Positions 8,102 through 19,034 of a stretch of DNA of 64,000 bases are shown here, one piece after another (position 1 is the stretch's first letter; every line of letters starts with the position of its first letter). The DNA is from Lysobacter stagni (GTDB lineage: Bacteria; Pseudomonadota; Gammaproteobacteria; Xanthomonadales; Xanthomonadaceae), in NCBI RefSeq assembly GCF_030053425.1, contig NZ_JASGBI010000001.1:3542001-3606000 (forward strand). Reading direction: 5' to 3'. The translations under genes and the position numbers were made by a program. The notes beneath the pieces are model-generated. The model was not told where the DNA came from, searched no databases, and saw only the letters and a program-made list of their open reading frames with translations.

Positions 8102-10561
8102 TCAGTCGCGCAGTTCCGCCCGCCAGTTGCGCCGCGCGTCCGCCACGTTGAACACCACCGTTCCCGCCTTGGCGTCGTAACGCCAGCCCTTCGCCTCGAT
8201 GCCGTCCACCGCCACCGACGCCGGCTTGCGCAATACCCCGAACACCGTCACCTGCGCCTGGTTCCACCACGGCGCGAAGCCATCGTGTTCGATGTGCGAT
8301 GCGATGGTCGTCGCCGGGCCGACCGATTCGCAGGCATACGAAACGCGCAGATACGCACCATCGCGGTAAGCGAAGCTCTCACCGTCGTCCTGGTACAGCG
8401 CGCCGCCGCATTCGGCCTTCGCTTCGGAGGAAGGCAGGTACACCTGCAGCTGCAGCGGCCCCTTCGGCGATTCGCCGGTGTGCTGCACCAGCGGCTGCAT
8501 CGGCACGATCGCGCCGGCGCGCGCGTAGACGGGCACGGCTACCGGACGGGGATCGAAGCGGAACGGTTCCTTCCCCGCGACGTCACGCTGCGATGTACCG
8601 AACGCGTACCACTCGCCGGGCGGCAACGTGACTGCGTGCGCATCCAGCCGTTCATCGACGACAGGGGCCACGAACAGGTCCGCGCCGAACAGGAAGTCGC
8701 GATCGTTGCCGTAGGACGCCTGTGCCTGCGGGTATTGCAGGAACACCGGGCGCATGATCGGCAATCCCGTGCGTGCGTTTTCCTCGGCGGCGGTGTACAG
8801 GTAGGGCAACAGGCGATAACGCTGCTCGATCGCCGCGCGCCGCAGCGCTTCCTGTTCCGGCCCGTCCACCCATGCTTCGTGCGGACGCGTGTCGGTGGCG
8901 GCGTGGTTGCGGAACACCGGGTTGAACGCGCCCAACTGGAACCAGCGCGTCAGCAGATCCGGCGGCGGCGAACCGATGAAACCGCCGATGTCGTCGCCCG
9001 CCAGCGCGACGCCGGACAGCCCCAGGCTCAGCAGGTTCGGCGTGCTCTGCGCGAGGTGGTGCCAACTGGCGGTGTTGTCGCCGGTCCAGGTCGCCGCATA
9101 CCGCTGCGCACCCGCGTAGGCCGCGCGCGTGAGCACGAACGGACGCTGCGACGGCTGCAATGCCAGCAGGCCTTCGTAGGTCGCACGCGCGTTGAGCATG
9201 CCGTAGACGTTGTGGATCGCGCGGTGGTCGCGCGTGGTGCCGTCGTCCATGCGATGCACGGCATCCAGCGACATCGTGTTGCCGGGCACGTTGAACACCG
9301 ACGGCTCGTTCATGTCGTTCCAGTAGCCGGCCGCGCCCATCGCCGCGAAGTCGCGGTACAGCGCGCCCCACCAGTCGCGCACGCGCGACAGGGTAAAGTC
9401 CGGGAACACCGCATCGCCCGGCCACACCGGCCCGATGTACAGCGAGCCATCGGGATTGCGGATGAACACATCGGCGGCCATGCCGGAGTCGAACGGCGCA
9501 TAGCCCTTGCCGGGATCGTGCTTGATGTGCAGGTCGGTGATGAGCACCGTGCGCAGACCCTGCGCGCGCAGGTCGGCGATCATCTGCTCGAAATGCGGGA
9601 ACTGCGCACGATCGATGGTGAAGGGCGCGTAGCCCTGCTGGTAGTCGATGTCGAGGTAGATCGCGTCGCTGGGAATGCGCTGTTTGCGCAGCATCGCGGC
9701 GACTTCCCGCACCTTCGCTTCCGGGTTGTAGGTGTAGCGCGACTGCTGGAAGCCCAGCGTCCACAACGGCGGCAGCGGCGTGCGCCCCGTCAGCGCGGTG
9801 TAGCGCTCGACCACCTGTGCCGGCTTCGGACCGGCGATGAAGTAGTAGTCCAGTGCACCGCCGTCCGCGCCGAACGACAGCGTGGCGTCGGTTTCCTTTC
9901 CGAAATCGAAACTGCTGCGGTGCGTGTTGTCGAAGAACACGCCGTATGCGACACCGCCGCGCAGGCCGATGAAGAACGGGATCGACTTGTACAGCGGATC
10001 GCTGGTGCCCTGCCATCCGTACGATTCGGTGTTCCACATCGCGAAGGCGCGACCGCGACGGTCCAGCGGGCCGGCCTTGTCGCCCAGGCCGTAGTAGTGC
10101 TCATCGGTCGGCATCGATTTCCAGACGCGCACGCGCGTGTCGTGCTCGCCTGGCAGCCAGGCCATCGGCAGCGAAGCGTCGTCCGCAAGGAGTACCCGGC
10201 CGTCGTCGTCGACGAAATCCACCCGCAGCGGCGAGCGGTGCACGACGGCGGTGAGGCGGTCGCCGTGCACGCGGACCGCGTCACGGGTTTCCTCGATGGT
10301 CACGCTCGACGGCCCGGCACCCTGCACGACCGCCCATAAGGCGTCGCCATCGAGCCTTCCGTCCGGCGCCAGCCGGACACGGAACACGCCATCCGCGTGG
10401 ACACTTACCTGCACTCGAGCGGGGCCGCTGCGGACGATGACGCCGTCCGGGCGGCGCTCGATCCGGTCCGCATCGCCCAGATGGCGCCAGCCGGCGGCAC
10501 TTGCCGGCCCCACGACCGCGAACAGCAGCGCGACGACCCGCGCCCACCCCATGACCTTCAT
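8102..10561 (-). CDS. glycoside hydrolase family 31 alpha-glucosidase, secreted
   Basis: An 819-residue GH31 enzyme that probably cleaves terminal alpha-glucosyl (or alpha-xylosyl) residues outside the cytoplasm. A signal peptide is visible ([20 protein letters not shown], cut near ASA). The middle is the GH31 (beta/alpha)8 barrel: [11 protein letters not shown] near residue 413 carries the nucleophile aspartate, WTGDNTASW near 492 the acid/base aspartate, and GDDIGGF follows. Beta-sandwich domains lie before and after, and the last part resembles the DUF5110 C-terminal region. I chose the ATG at 10561 because AAGGGG lies seven bases upstream and the signal peptide starts there. No sugar transporter or regulator is adjacent, so the substrate is open. 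Confidence 0.93.
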   Translation of the reverse strand: MKVMGWARVVALLFAVVGPASAAGWRHLGDADRIERRPDGVIVRSGPARVQVSVHADGVFRVRLAPDGRLDGDALWAVVQGAGPSSVTIEETRDAVRVHGDRLTAVVHRSPLRVDFVDDDGRVLLADDASLPMAWLPGEHDTRVRVWKSMPTDEHYYGLGDKAGPLDRRGRAFAMWNTESYGWQGTSDPLYKSIPFFIGLRGGVAYGVFFDNTHRSSFDFGKETDATLSFGADGGALDYYFIAGPKPAQVVERYTALTGRTPLPPLWTLGFQQSRYTYNPEAKVREVAAMLRKQRIPSDAIYLDIDYQQGYAPFTIDRAQFPHFEQMIADLRAQGLRTVLITDLHIKHDPGKGYAPFDSGMAADVFIRNPDGSLYIGPVWPGDAVFPDFTLSRVRDWWGALYRDFAAMGAAGYWNDMNEPSVFNVPGNTMSLDAVHRMDDGTTRDHRAIHNVYGMLNARATYEGLLALQPSQRPFVLTRAAYAGAQRYAATWTGDNTASWHHLAQSTPNLLSLGLSGVALAGDDIGGFIGSPPPDLLTRWFQLGAFNPVFRNHAATDTRPHEAWVDGPEQEALRRAAIEQRYRLLPYLYTAAEENARTGLPIMRPVFLQYPQAQASYGNDRDFLFGADLFVAPVVDERLDAHAVTLPPGEWYAFGTSQRDVAGKEPFRFDPRPVAVPVYARAGAIVPMQPLVQHTGESPKGPLQLQVYLPSSEAKAECGGALYQDDGESFAYRDGAYLRVSYACESVGPATTIASHIEHDGFAPWWNQAQVTVFGVLRKPASVAVDGIEAKGWRYDAKAGTVVFNVADARRNWRAELRD

Positions 10562-10740
10562 CCCCATCCCCTTCCGATCCGTGTCCGGATTCAAGCACGG
10601 GGGCGGCGGGACGGCCCGATGAAGTCGTTTTCAATGGCCGCCGGCAGCAGGTGTTGTGGATTCCATACTGCAAACACACCTCTCGGTACGGTCACCCGGC
10701 GTCGGCTAGACTGTCCCACTTTCCGGCCACCGGCCCGAGC

Positions 10741-11700
<960 letters not shown>

Positions 11701-11702
11701 CG

Positions 11703-12192
11703 ATGATGAGGCTCGCCCTCATCGCGAGCCTCATGCTCATTCCGAGCATTGCACAGGCCTGCACCTGTCCAGCCGGAACGGATGCCTGGTGGAAGCAGGC
11801 AGCCGACGTCGCGCTGATACGCGTGGAAAGCGTGGGTTGGCAAACTGAAGATCCGATGTCGCGGAGACAATGTTCCGTCGGACCGATGGCGTCGCGGTGC
11901 TACCCAAAACAGGTCGCCCGCTTCACGCAGATCGAGGCGTTCAAGGGGTCGGTCAACCGCGTGCCGACCGTGGCTTCCGGTTATGGCGGCGGAGACTGCG
12001 GGATTCCGCTGGTCGCCGGCGCGCACTACGTGGTGTTCCTGGATAAGGGCGACAGCAACATAGGCATCTGCAACGCCGCGGCCCCCCTATGTCTACCTGA
12101 AGCACGCGGAACCGTTCCTGCAGTCGCTGCGCAATATCGCGCGCGATCCCAAGGCCAAGATCGCTCCGCGCCCGCCGCGTCAGCCTCTATAA
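11703..12192 (+). pseudogene. secreted CxC / NTR(TIMP)-like protein, frameshifted at a C6 run
   Basis: The frame begins two bases after accA with a signal peptide (MMRLALIASLMLIPSIAQA) and a mature N-terminus CTCPAG. Later it shows FKGSVNRVPT, GDCGIPLVAGAHYVVFL and four more cysteines. Mature proteins starting Cys-x-Cys with a GDCG..Y.VFL core resemble bacterial netrin/TIMP-like domains; that assignment is tentative. At 12082-12087 there is a run of six C. Reading straight through gives a tail that runs to 12311 and overlaps the 3' end of the next gene. Dropping one C gives PYVYLKHAEPFLQSLRNIAR and a stop at 12190-12192, which looks like the genuine C-terminus. It is either a real frameshift or a one-base sequencing error. 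Confidence 0.65.
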
Positions 12193-12207
12193 CCGACGTA
12201 CGGCGCT

Positions 12208-13269
12208 TCACCACGCCCGCAGATACTGCTCCGGCGCATGCAGCTCGCCTGACAGCTCCTTCGCCGCGCGCCGCGGGAAATACGGATCGCGCAGCAGTTC
12301 GCGGGCGATGAGCACCACGTCGGCATCGCCGTTCTCCACGATGGACCCGGCATGGTCCGATTTCGTGATCAGGCCCACCGCACCCGTCGCGATGCCGGCC
12401 TCGTGCCGGATGCGCGAGGCGAACGGCACCTGGTAGCCGGGCTCCAGCGGGATCTTCGCGCTGTGCACCAGCCCACCGCTGGACACATCGATCAGGTCGA
12501 TGCCGCGCGCTTTCACGATGCGCGCCAGCTCGATGCTCTGCCCTACGTCCCAGCCACCCTCGGTCCAGTCGGTCGCCGACACGCGCAGCCACAGCGGCAG
12601 GCGCTCCGGCCACACCTTGCGCACGGCGTCGATCACTTCCAGCAACAGACGGATGCGGTTCTCGAACGAACCGCCGTACGCATCGGTGCGATGGTTCGAC
12701 AGCGGCGAGAGGAACTGGTGCAGCAGGTAACCATGCGCGGCATGGATCTCCGCCAGCTGGAAGCCGGCAGCCTGCGCGCGCCACGCGGCGCAGGCGAAAT
12801 CGTCGACGACGTTGCGCAGCTCGCCTTGCGTCAGCGCGCGCGGCACCGGCGAGGTTTCGCTGAAGGCGATGGCCGACGGTGCGACAGGCGTCCAGCCGCC
12901 GTCTTCCTCCGTCACCGCGATGCTGCCCAACCACGGCGGCGCCACGCTGGCCTTGCGTCCGGCATGGGCCAGCTGGATGCCCGGTACCGCGCCCTGGCAG
13001 GCCATGAAACGCGCGATGCGCGACCACGCCTCGGCCTGCCGGTCGTTCCACAGACCCGTATCGGCCGGCGAGATTCGGCCTTCGGCCGAGACGGCGCTGG
13101 CTTCGGCGATGATCGCGCCGGCGCCGCCCACGGCGCGGCTGCCCAGATGCACCAGGTGCCAGTCGTTGGGCACGCCGTCGACCGCCGAGTACTGGCACAT
13201 CGGCGCCACCACGAGGCGGTTGCGCAGGGTCAGCGAGCGTTGCTCGATCGGATCGAAAAGCCGGGCCAC
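12208..13269 (-). CDS. NADH:flavin oxidoreductase, Old Yellow Enzyme family (YqjM/NamA-like)
   Basis: A 353-residue FMN ene-reductase that uses NAD(P)H to reduce activated C=C bonds. It matches the 'thermophilic-like' YqjM subgroup: VVAPMCQYSA places Cys25 and Tyr27 where YqjM has Cys26 and Tyr28, and IHAAHGYLLHQFLSP carries the paired histidines that bind the substrate. FMN-binding segments IQLAHAGRK and DADVVLIARELLRDPYFP follow. I start at the GTG at 13269, because AGGAG lies seven bases upstream; a longer ATG frame begins in low-quality sequence. Convergent with the gene at 11703 and divergent from tilS. Physiological substrate unknown. Confidence 0.93.
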   Translation of the reverse strand: MARLFDPIEQRSLTLRNRLVVAPMCQYSAVDGVPNDWHLVHLGSRAVGGAGAIIAEASAVSAEGRISPADTGLWNDRQAEAWSRIARFMACQGAVPGIQLAHAGRKASVAPPWLGSIAVTEEDGGWTPVAPSAIAFSETSPVPRALTQGELRNVVDDFACAAWRAQAAGFQLAEIHAAHGYLLHQFLSPLSNHRTDAYGGSFENRIRLLLEVIDAVRKVWPERLPLWLRVSATDWTEGGWDVGQSIELARIVKARGIDLIDVSSGGLVHSAKIPLEPGYQVPFASRIRHEAGIATGAVGLITKSDHAGSIVENGDADVVLIARELLRDPYFPRRAAKELSGELHAPEQYLRAW

Positions 13270-13385
13270 GGCGATACTCCTGGAAGGCGGACAGCGGGAT
13301 GCAGGACAGATGGTGCGTCCGTCCGGCCGCCAGCACAGCCCCATGCATGGGTTGCTGCATTCCACCGCCATGGCACCATCCGTGG

Positions 13386-14702
13386 ATGATCCCGCCGCCG
13401 CCCGCCCCGCTCCTGCACGCCCTGCACGACCGCCCTGCGGCGCCGCTGTGCGTGGGCTTCAGCGGCGGGCTGGACTCCACCACGCTGCTGCATCTGCTGG
13501 CAGTGCACGGGCGCGAGGGCGGGCTGCGGGCGATCCACGTCCACCACGGCCTCCACGCCGATGCCGATGCATGGACGCAACACTGCGAACGCGTCTGCAC
13601 AACGCTGAACGTTCCGCTCATGGTCGTCCGCGTCGGGGTGGTTCGCGACGGCCGTGGGCTGGAAGCCGCGGCGCGCGAGGCACGGCATGCCGCGTTCGAA
13701 TCCACGCTGTTGCCGGGCGAGGTTCTCGCGCTGGCACACCATCGCGACGACCAGGCCGAGACGTTCCTGCTGCGTGCGCTGCGTGCCTCGGGGCCGGACG
13801 GCCTGGCGGCGATGCGCCGCTGGCGTGAGTTCGGCCCCGGCCACCTGTGGCGCCCACTGCTCGACACCGCACGGGAAGACCTGCTTGCCTACGCGCACGC
13901 GCACGGGCTGGCGTGGATCGACGATCCCAGCAACGAAGACGAAGGCCTGGATCGCAACTTCCTGCGCCACCGCGTCCTGCCATTGCTGCGGGAACGCTGG
14001 CCGCAGGCGGAGGCGACCCTGGCACGCTCGGCCGTACTGTGCGCGCAGGCGCACGAACTGCTGGCCGATGAGGACGCGCACGCGTTCGCGCGTGTGGCCA
14101 CGGCCGATCCGCAGTGCCTCTCCCGTACACGGCTGCGTTCGCTTCCCACGATGCGGCGCGCACGCGTGATCCGGCACTGGATCGCCTCCCTCGGGTTGCC
14201 GCCGCTGCCCGCCAACGGCATCGAACGCATCGAAGGCGAACTGCTCGATGCGCGCGAGGATGCCGAGGCGTTGTTCCAGTGGCATGGCGCGGTCGTGCGC
14301 AGCTGGCGTGATCTGCTGTGGGCCGGCGGACTGCAGCCCGCATTGCCGGGGGACTGGCGCGTCGAATGGGATGGGACCACGCCACTGGGCCTGCCCCACG
14401 GGGGATGGCTGCACCTGGAAGGCGCTCCGCATTTCGACCGCCCGCTGATCGCACACGCGCGCCGCGGTGGCGAACGCATCGTCCTGCCCGGCCGTGCGCA
14501 TTCGCACACGCTCAAGCACGTCCTGCAGGACCTCGGCGTGCCACCCTGGGAACGCGAGCGCCTCCCCCTGCTGAGCGACACCGACGGCGACGTCCTGGCC
14601 ATCGGCGACCTGGCCTATGCCGCGTCCTTCGACCGCTGGCTGCGCGGGATCGGCGCCCGACTGCACTGGCAACCGCGGCCGGACGCCCACCACGGCAATT
14701 GA
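13386..14702 (+). CDS. tilS: tRNA(Ile)-lysidine synthase
   Basis: The enzyme attaches lysine to C34 of tRNA-Ile(CAU), changing both its decoding and its charging; it is essential in most bacteria. The 438-residue protein has the N-type PP-loop SGGLDST at residues 26-32, the following [10 protein letters not shown] and [17 protein letters not shown] segments, [19 protein letters not shown] typical of TilS, and a C-terminal TilS substrate-binding domain ([20 protein letters not shown]). The start is uncertain: 13386 gives [13 protein letters not shown] but lacks a clear ribosome site. xseB follows after 31 bases, so tilS-xseB-ispA may be one transcript. Confidence 0.95.
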   Translation: MIPPPPAPLLHALHDRPAAPLCVGFSGGLDSTTLLHLLAVHGREGGLRAIHVHHGLHADADAWTQHCERVCTTLNVPLMVVRVGVVRDGRGLEAAAREARHAAFESTLLPGEVLALAHHRDDQAETFLLRALRASGPDGLAAMRRWREFGPGHLWRPLLDTAREDLLAYAHAHGLAWIDDPSNEDEGLDRNFLRHRVLPLLRERWPQAEATLARSAVLCAQAHELLADEDAHAFARVATADPQCLSRTRLRSLPTMRRARVIRHWIASLGLPPLPANGIERIEGELLDAREDAEALFQWHGAVVRSWRDLLWAGGLQPALPGDWRVEWDGTTPLGLPHGGWLHLEGAPHFDRPLIAHARRGGERIVLPGRAHSHTLKHVLQDLGVPPWERERLPLLSDTDGDVLAIGDLAYAASFDRWLRGIGARLHWQPRPDAHHGN

Positions 14703-14733
14703 TTCCGTTCCCTCGCGGCGCCACACTTCGCAC

Positions 14734-15018
14734 ATGGCCCGCAAACCCGCCAACGAAGAATCGAACGCCGCATCGCCGGTCAGCGATTTCGAGAAGTCGC
14801 TCGATGCGCTGGAGCAACTCGTCGACAAGATGGAACACGGCGAGATGAGCCTGGAAGACTCGCTGGCGGCCTACGAGCGCGGTGTCGGCCTCTACCGCCG
14901 CTGCCAGAGCGCGCTGGAAGAAGCCGAACTGCGTGTGCGCCTGCTGACCGATCCGCAGTACCCGGCGAACGCAGAGCCGTTCGCCACGCCCAGCCCGCAG
15001 AACGGCCACGATGGCTGA
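14734..15018 (+). CDS. xseB: exodeoxyribonuclease VII small subunit
   Basis: A 94-residue XseB, which pairs with XseA (not in this window) to degrade single-stranded DNA from both ends. The family helix pair is clear: [20 protein letters not shown] followed by [19 protein letters not shown]. The C-terminal 25 residues are a Pro/Asn-rich tail longer than in E. coli (80 residues). The stop overlaps the ispA start by eight bases, so the two are translationally coupled as in many proteobacteria. Confidence 0.95.
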   Translation: MARKPANEESNAASPVSDFEKSLDALEQLVDKMEHGEMSLEDSLAAYERGVGLYRRCQSALEEAELRVRLLTDPQYPANAEPFATPSPQNGHDG

Positions 15019-15886
15019 CCTCGCCGGCTGGCGCGAACGCGCCGACGCCGCGCTGCAACGCGCACTGCCCGATCCTTCATCGCCGCCGCAACGCCTGCAC
15101 GCGGCGATGCGCCATGCCGTCCTGCTCGGCGGCAAGCGCATGCGGCCGATGCTGGTGTACGCCGCCGGCGCGCTGTTCGACGTGCGCGCGGACGTGCTGG
15201 ACGCGCCCGCCGTCGCGGTCGAACTGATCCATGCCTATTCGCTGGTGCACGACGACCTGCCCGCGATGGACGACGACGCCCTGCGTCGCGGTCAGCCGAC
15301 GGTGCACGTCGCCTTCGACGAAGCCACCGCCATCCTTGCGGGCGATGCATTGCAGTCGCTCGCGTTCGAGGTGCTGGCGAACACGGGCGCCAGTGATTCC
15401 ATCCGCGTCGAGCTGCTGCGCACGCTGGCCATCGCCTCCGGCGCCGCCGGCATGTGCGGCGGGCAGGCGCTGGACCTGGCGGCGACCGGCAACGGCACCT
15501 CGCTTTCCGTTTCGCAGCTGGAAACGCTGCACTCGCTCAAGACCGGGGCGCTCATCCGCGCGTCGGTGCGCATGGGCGCGCTCTGCGGTGGCGCTTCCCC
15601 GGACGATCTGGCCCGCCTCGATCGCTACGCGGACGCGCTGGGCCTGGCCTTCCAGGTGCGCGACGACCTGCTCGACATCGAAGGCGACAGCGCCACGCTC
15701 GGCAAGACCGCCGGCAAGGACGTGGCGCAGGACAAGGCCACCTTCCCCGCGTTGATCGGACGCGACGCCTCGCGCGCGCGCCTGGACGAACTGCGCGCCG
15801 CGATGGCGGATGCGCTGGCCCCGTTCGGCGCGCGTGCCGACGGGCTGGCCGAGCTGGGCAGGATGGCGATCGAACGCGATCGCTGA
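15011..15886 (+). CDS. ispA: (2E,6E)-farnesyl diphosphate synthase
   Basis: A 291-residue short-chain trans-prenyltransferase that condenses IPP with DMAPP and GPP to farnesyl diphosphate for ubiquinone, undecaprenyl phosphate and other isoprenoids. Both metal-binding aspartate motifs are present: [16 protein letters not shown] (first) and [16 protein letters not shown] (second). [14 protein letters not shown] near the N-terminus is the pyrophosphate-binding region. The ATG lies inside the end of xseB. Many relatives continue with dxs; here the transcription unit ends and the next gene faces the other way. Confidence 0.96.
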   Translation: MADLAGWRERADAALQRALPDPSSPPQRLHAAMRHAVLLGGKRMRPMLVYAAGALFDVRADVLDAPAVAVELIHAYSLVHDDLPAMDDDALRRGQPTVHVAFDEATAILAGDALQSLAFEVLANTGASDSIRVELLRTLAIASGAAGMCGGQALDLAATGNGTSLSVSQLETLHSLKTGALIRASVRMGALCGGASPDDLARLDRYADALGLAFQVRDDLLDIEGDSATLGKTAGKDVAQDKATFPALIGRDASRARLDELRAAMADALAPFGARADGLAELGRMAIERDR

Positions 15887-15913
15887 TCGCGCGGCAAGCG
15901 ACGATCCGCCTTG

Positions 15914-16249
15914 TCAGGAATACAGCCGGACGCGAGCCTCGCTGCCCAGCAGAGGGCGCAGGGCCGGCAACATGCCGACCTGGCCTAGGTGTTCCAACAG
16001 ACAGGTGGCGACGGCGTTCTCCGCATCGCCACCTCGCGCCACCTCGCCGTCGATCAAGCCGGCGAGACACCGAAGTTGCTGCACGGAAGGCTTCGCGCCC
16101 GACACGAACGGCAGGAACGACTGGTACACCGAATGAAGCGATTCACTCGGCCACGTCGCATCTTCCTGGTCCAGTTGCCATTCGGAACGGAACGCCGGGA
16201 ATATCGCGCACAGACGCTCCACCAACTCTTGCTGCGGTGAAGCGTCCAT
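15914..16249 (-). CDS. hypothetical protein, DUF7674-like (111 aa)
   Basis: A small acidic helical protein starting MDASPQQELVERLCAIFPAF. The opening helix followed by a phrase of the type CAIFPAFRSEW and the later cluster LRCLAGLIDG and ENAVATCLLEHLG resemble uncharacterised DUF7674-type proteins; this is from memory and tentative. No signal peptide or membrane segment. I prefer the ATG at 16249 to one 33 bases upstream, which would overlap the preceding gene. It lies 14 bases after the DUF4870 gene on the same strand and is probably cotranscribed with it. Function unknown. Confidence 0.7.
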   Translation of the reverse strand: MDASPQQELVERLCAIFPAFRSEWQLDQEDATWPSESLHSVYQSFLPFVSGAKPSVQQLRCLAGLIDGEVARGGDAENAVATCLLEHLGQVGMLPALRPLLGSEARVRLYS

Positions 16250-16263
16250 GGCCGATGGTCCGG

Positions 16264-16707
16264 CTACTTCACCAGCCGCCACGAGAACGGATAGCGGTAC
16301 GCGATGCCGTCATTGGCCTTGATGGCCGCAATGATGGTGAGCACCAGCCAGGCAATGCCGGTGATCAGGAAGCCCGGGACGGCGATGATGATGCCGACGA
16401 AGGTGAACACCAGCAGCCACAGCACCACCCAGACGATCGCCACGGTGATATTGAAGTTCAGCGCTTCCTTGGCCTGGTCATCGACGAAGGGCATGCTTTC
16501 CTTCTTCACCAGCCAGATGATCAACGGCCCGAGGAACGTGCCCCAGCCACCGATGCCGGAGGTCAGGATCGCACCGAGGATGGCGGCCAGGTGCGCGAAC
16601 ATCGCCCACTGGCGTTCCTGCGCGGCGACGCCGCTTTGATGGTGATCCTGCGGCGGAGGCGGCGGTGGGGCTGCGGGCTGGCCCGGATCGACGGGGTTCT
16701 CGCTCAT
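16264..16707 (-). CDS. DUF4870 / Tic20-like membrane protein
   Basis: A 147-residue inner-membrane protein. A Pro-rich cytosolic N-terminus (PAAPPPPPPQ) leads into WAMFAHLAAILGAI, a glycine-rich turn GIGGWGTFLGPLIIWL, the charged loop KKESMPFVDDQAKEALNFN, and two further hydrophobic segments. The FVDDQAKEALNFN loop is the hallmark of the DUF4870 (Tic20-like) family. I use the ATG at 16707 because GGAG lies nine bases upstream. The biochemical role of the family in bacteria is not established. Confidence 0.9.
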   Translation of the reverse strand: MSENPVDPGQPAAPPPPPPQDHHQSGVAAQERQWAMFAHLAAILGAILTSGIGGWGTFLGPLIIWLVKKESMPFVDDQAKEALNFNITVAIVWVVLWLLVFTFVGIIIAVPGFLITGIAWLVLTIIAAIKANDGIAYRYPFSWRLVK

Positions 16708-16784
16708 ACGGCAATGCTCCATGGAGGTCCAGGAGCACTTTCCGCCCGGCGCAATGACAGGTCAAGCGCGTGGCGCTGGCGCGG

Positions 16785-18170
16785 TCACTCGCCCGTCTCG
16801 CCCGCCACGGTCATGCGGCCGACCAGGATCGAACCGGTCCGCACGTGCGAGCGTAGGTCCACGTCGCTGCCCACGGCTTCGATGGCGGAGAACATGGCCT
16901 TGAGGTTGCCCGCGACGGTGATGCCGTCGACCGGGTACTGGATCTGTCCGTTCTCCACCCAGAAGCCGGCGGCGCCGCGCGAATAGTCGCCGGTCACGGT
17001 GTTCACGCCCTGCCCCATCAGCTCGGTGACCAGCAGACCGCGGCCCATGCCCTGCAGCATGGCGTCGAAGTCGCCCGCGTTCGCCTCGACCTGCAGGTTG
17101 TGCACGCCGCCGGCGTTGGCAGTGGTCGCAAGGCCCAGCTTGCGCGCGGAATAGCTGCCCAGGATGTAGCGCTGCAACACGCCGCCCTTCACCAGCGGGG
17201 ATTCGCGCGTGGCCACGCCTTCGGCATCGAACGACGCGGAACGGAAACCGCGCGGCAGGAACGGATGCTCGTCGATCGCGAACCAGTCCGGGAACAGCTG
17301 CTGGCCGGCGGAGTCGACGAGGAAGCTGGCGCGGCGGTACAGCGCACCGCCCGAGACTGCGCCCAGCAGATGCCCCACCAGCGAACGCGCCATTTCCGAG
17401 GCGAACAGCACGGGGTATTCGCCCGTGGCGATCTGCCGCGGCTCCAGTCGCGAGGCCGCACGCTGCGCGGCCTTGCGGCCGACCGTCGCGGCCGATTCCA
17501 GATCATCGGCCGACAGACCGAACGTGTACCAGCCGTCGCGCTGCATCGCATCGCCCTGGCCTGCGATCAACGCGCAGCTGAGGCTGTGCTGCGTGCTGCG
17601 CTCGCGCCCGACGAACCCGTGCGAGTTGGCGTACACGCTGACGCTCTCGCCGGTGCCCACCGACGCGCCATCGGAATTGGCGATGCGCGAATCGGCTTCG
17701 CGACCGGCCTGTTCGCTGGCCAGCGCGAGGTCGATCGCGCGGTCGGCGTCGATCATCCACGGGTGCCATGAATCGAACTCGCGCAGGTCGGTGGCCATCA
17801 GATCGGCCTCGGCCAGGCCGGCGGCGGCGTCGTCCTCGGTGTGGCGCGCGATCGCGCAGGCCTGTTCGACCGTGGCGTCCAGGCTGTCTTCACGCAGGTC
17901 CGCGGTGCTGGCGCTGCCCTTGCGCTTGCCGAAGTACACCGTGACGGAGATGCCGCGGTCGCGCGTGGACTCAACGGTTTCCACCTCGCCCATGCGGACG
18001 TTGACGCTCAGGCCGGAATCCTCGGAGCACGAGACCTCCGCCTGGGTGGCTCCGCGGGCGCGGGCGCTCTCCAGCAGGCGCTGCGAGAGGTCGGCAAGGA
18101 CGTCCAGGCGCGCCTGGCTGTCGCCGAGGGAGGCCGCGTAGGCCGGCAGCGGGGATGCGATCACGTTCAA
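16785..18170 (-). CDS. pmbA: metalloprotease regulatory subunit PmbA (TldE)
   Basis: A 461-residue PmbA/TldE (E. coli has 450). It forms a heterodimer with TldD that cleaves unfolded peptides and matures peptide antibiotics such as microcin B17; PmbA itself lacks the metal site. The family C-terminal signature is intact: [20 protein letters not shown] then [20 protein letters not shown]. Other conserved stretches are [35 protein letters not shown] and GNLKAMF. The likely start is a TTG at 18170, eight bases after AAGGAT; a GTG two codons later is the alternative. The partner tldD lies 0.9 kb away on the same strand, with yjgA divergent between them. Confidence 0.95.
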   Translation of the reverse strand: MNVIASPLPAYAASLGDSQARLDVLADLSQRLLESARARGATQAEVSCSEDSGLSVNVRMGEVETVESTRDRGISVTVYFGKRKGSASTADLREDSLDATVEQACAIARHTEDDAAAGLAEADLMATDLREFDSWHPWMIDADRAIDLALASEQAGREADSRIANSDGASVGTGESVSVYANSHGFVGRERSTQHSLSCALIAGQGDAMQRDGWYTFGLSADDLESAATVGRKAAQRAASRLEPRQIATGEYPVLFASEMARSLVGHLLGAVSGGALYRRASFLVDSAGQQLFPDWFAIDEHPFLPRGFRSASFDAEGVATRESPLVKGGVLQRYILGSYSARKLGLATTANAGGVHNLQVEANAGDFDAMLQGMGRGLLVTELMGQGVNTVTGDYSRGAAGFWVENGQIQYPVDGITVAGNLKAMFSAIEAVGSDVDLRSHVRTGSILVGRMTVAGETGE

Positions 18171-18279
18171 TGGCTTATCCTTTCACTTGCGATCCCGCAG
18201 CCGCGGGACGGTATTTGACAGCGTAGGCGCTCCGGGCCCGGCCCCGCCGCGTGCGCGACGATCCATGGAACATCGAAGC

Positions 18280-18843
18280 ATGCGTGGCAGAGACGAAGAA
18301 TCCGGCGAGTTTTTCAGCCCCAGCCGCAGCCAGAACCGGCGCGACGCGCTGGAGGTGCTGGCGCTCGGCGAGAAGCTGGTGGCGTTGACCGAGGCGCAGC
18401 TGGCGAAGCTGCCGATCCCCGATTCGCTGCTCCCGCACATCCGCGATTGCAGGCGCATCACCGCGCACATCGCGCACAAGCGCCAGCTGGCGTACCTGGC
18501 CAAGCAGATGCGCCGCGAGGACGACGACGTGCTCGACGCGATCCGCGACGCGCTCGACGAGGACGGCGAAGCGGCGCGGCGCGAGGTCGCGGCGATGCAT
18601 CGCGTCGAAGCGTGGCGTGAACGCCTGCTCGCCGACGGCGACGCCGCGCTGGCGCAGCTGCTCGACGAATACCCTACGGCCGACCGCCAGCACCTGCGCG
18701 CCCTGGTGCGCGGCGCGGTGGACGAGCGCAACAAGAACAAGCCGCCGCGGCAGTTCCGCGAGCTGTACCGCGAACTGCGCGAGTTGATCGTGGGTGGAAG
18801 CGCGGGCACTGACGAGGAAGACGCGGACAACGTCGAGGATTGA
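18280..18843 (+). CDS. yjgA: ribosome-associated protein YjgA (DUF615)
   Basis: A 187-residue YjgA homologue, known in E. coli to associate with late 50S assembly intermediates. The conserved helical core includes [40 protein letters not shown] and [21 protein letters not shown] place the start at the ATG at 18280 ([19 protein letters not shown]), which matches xanthomonad relatives as I remember them; an in-frame ATG at 18265 is possible. Divergent from pmbA, as in E. coli, with a 109-base shared upstream region. Confidence 0.93.
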   Translation: MRGRDEESGEFFSPSRSQNRRDALEVLALGEKLVALTEAQLAKLPIPDSLLPHIRDCRRITAHIAHKRQLAYLAKQMRREDDDVLDAIRDALDEDGEAARREVAAMHRVEAWRERLLADGDAALAQLLDEYPTADRQHLRALVRGAVDERNKNKPPRQFRELYRELRELIVGGSAGTDEEDADNVED

Positions 18844-18868
18844 GGGCGATACGGCGCCATCGCTCTTG

Positions 18869-18996
18869 ACCGTTCGCCCTGAGCGTAGCGGCGAAGCCGC
18901 GAAGTCGAAGGGGTGAAAGACCCGGAACATCGCCGCGGCGACATCGCTCCTCCGTTCTTCCTTCGACTTCGCTGCGCTGTTCTCAGGACGAACGGT
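18869..18996. repeat. intergenic inverted repeat (ACCGTTCG...CGAAGTCGAAGG type)
   Basis: Two arms face each other across 48 bases. The left arm (18869-18911) starts ACCGTTCGCCCTGAG and ends GAAGTCGAAGG. The right arm (18960-18996) is CCTTCGACTTCG...CTCAGGACGAACGGT, its reverse complement with a few changes. The element sits between the convergent yjgA and tldD and fills most of the 191-base gap. Similar arms are widespread in intergenic DNA of many bacteria. The folded RNA could act as a terminator. Confidence 0.75.
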
Positions 18997-19034
18997 GAAA
19001 GTCATCATGGTGCCCGCGCGACGAAGCGCGCCGC

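Noticed and set aside
5149..8151. 1000-codon out-of-frame reading inside dnaE
   Set aside because: Arg-rich shadow of the dnaE coding frame.
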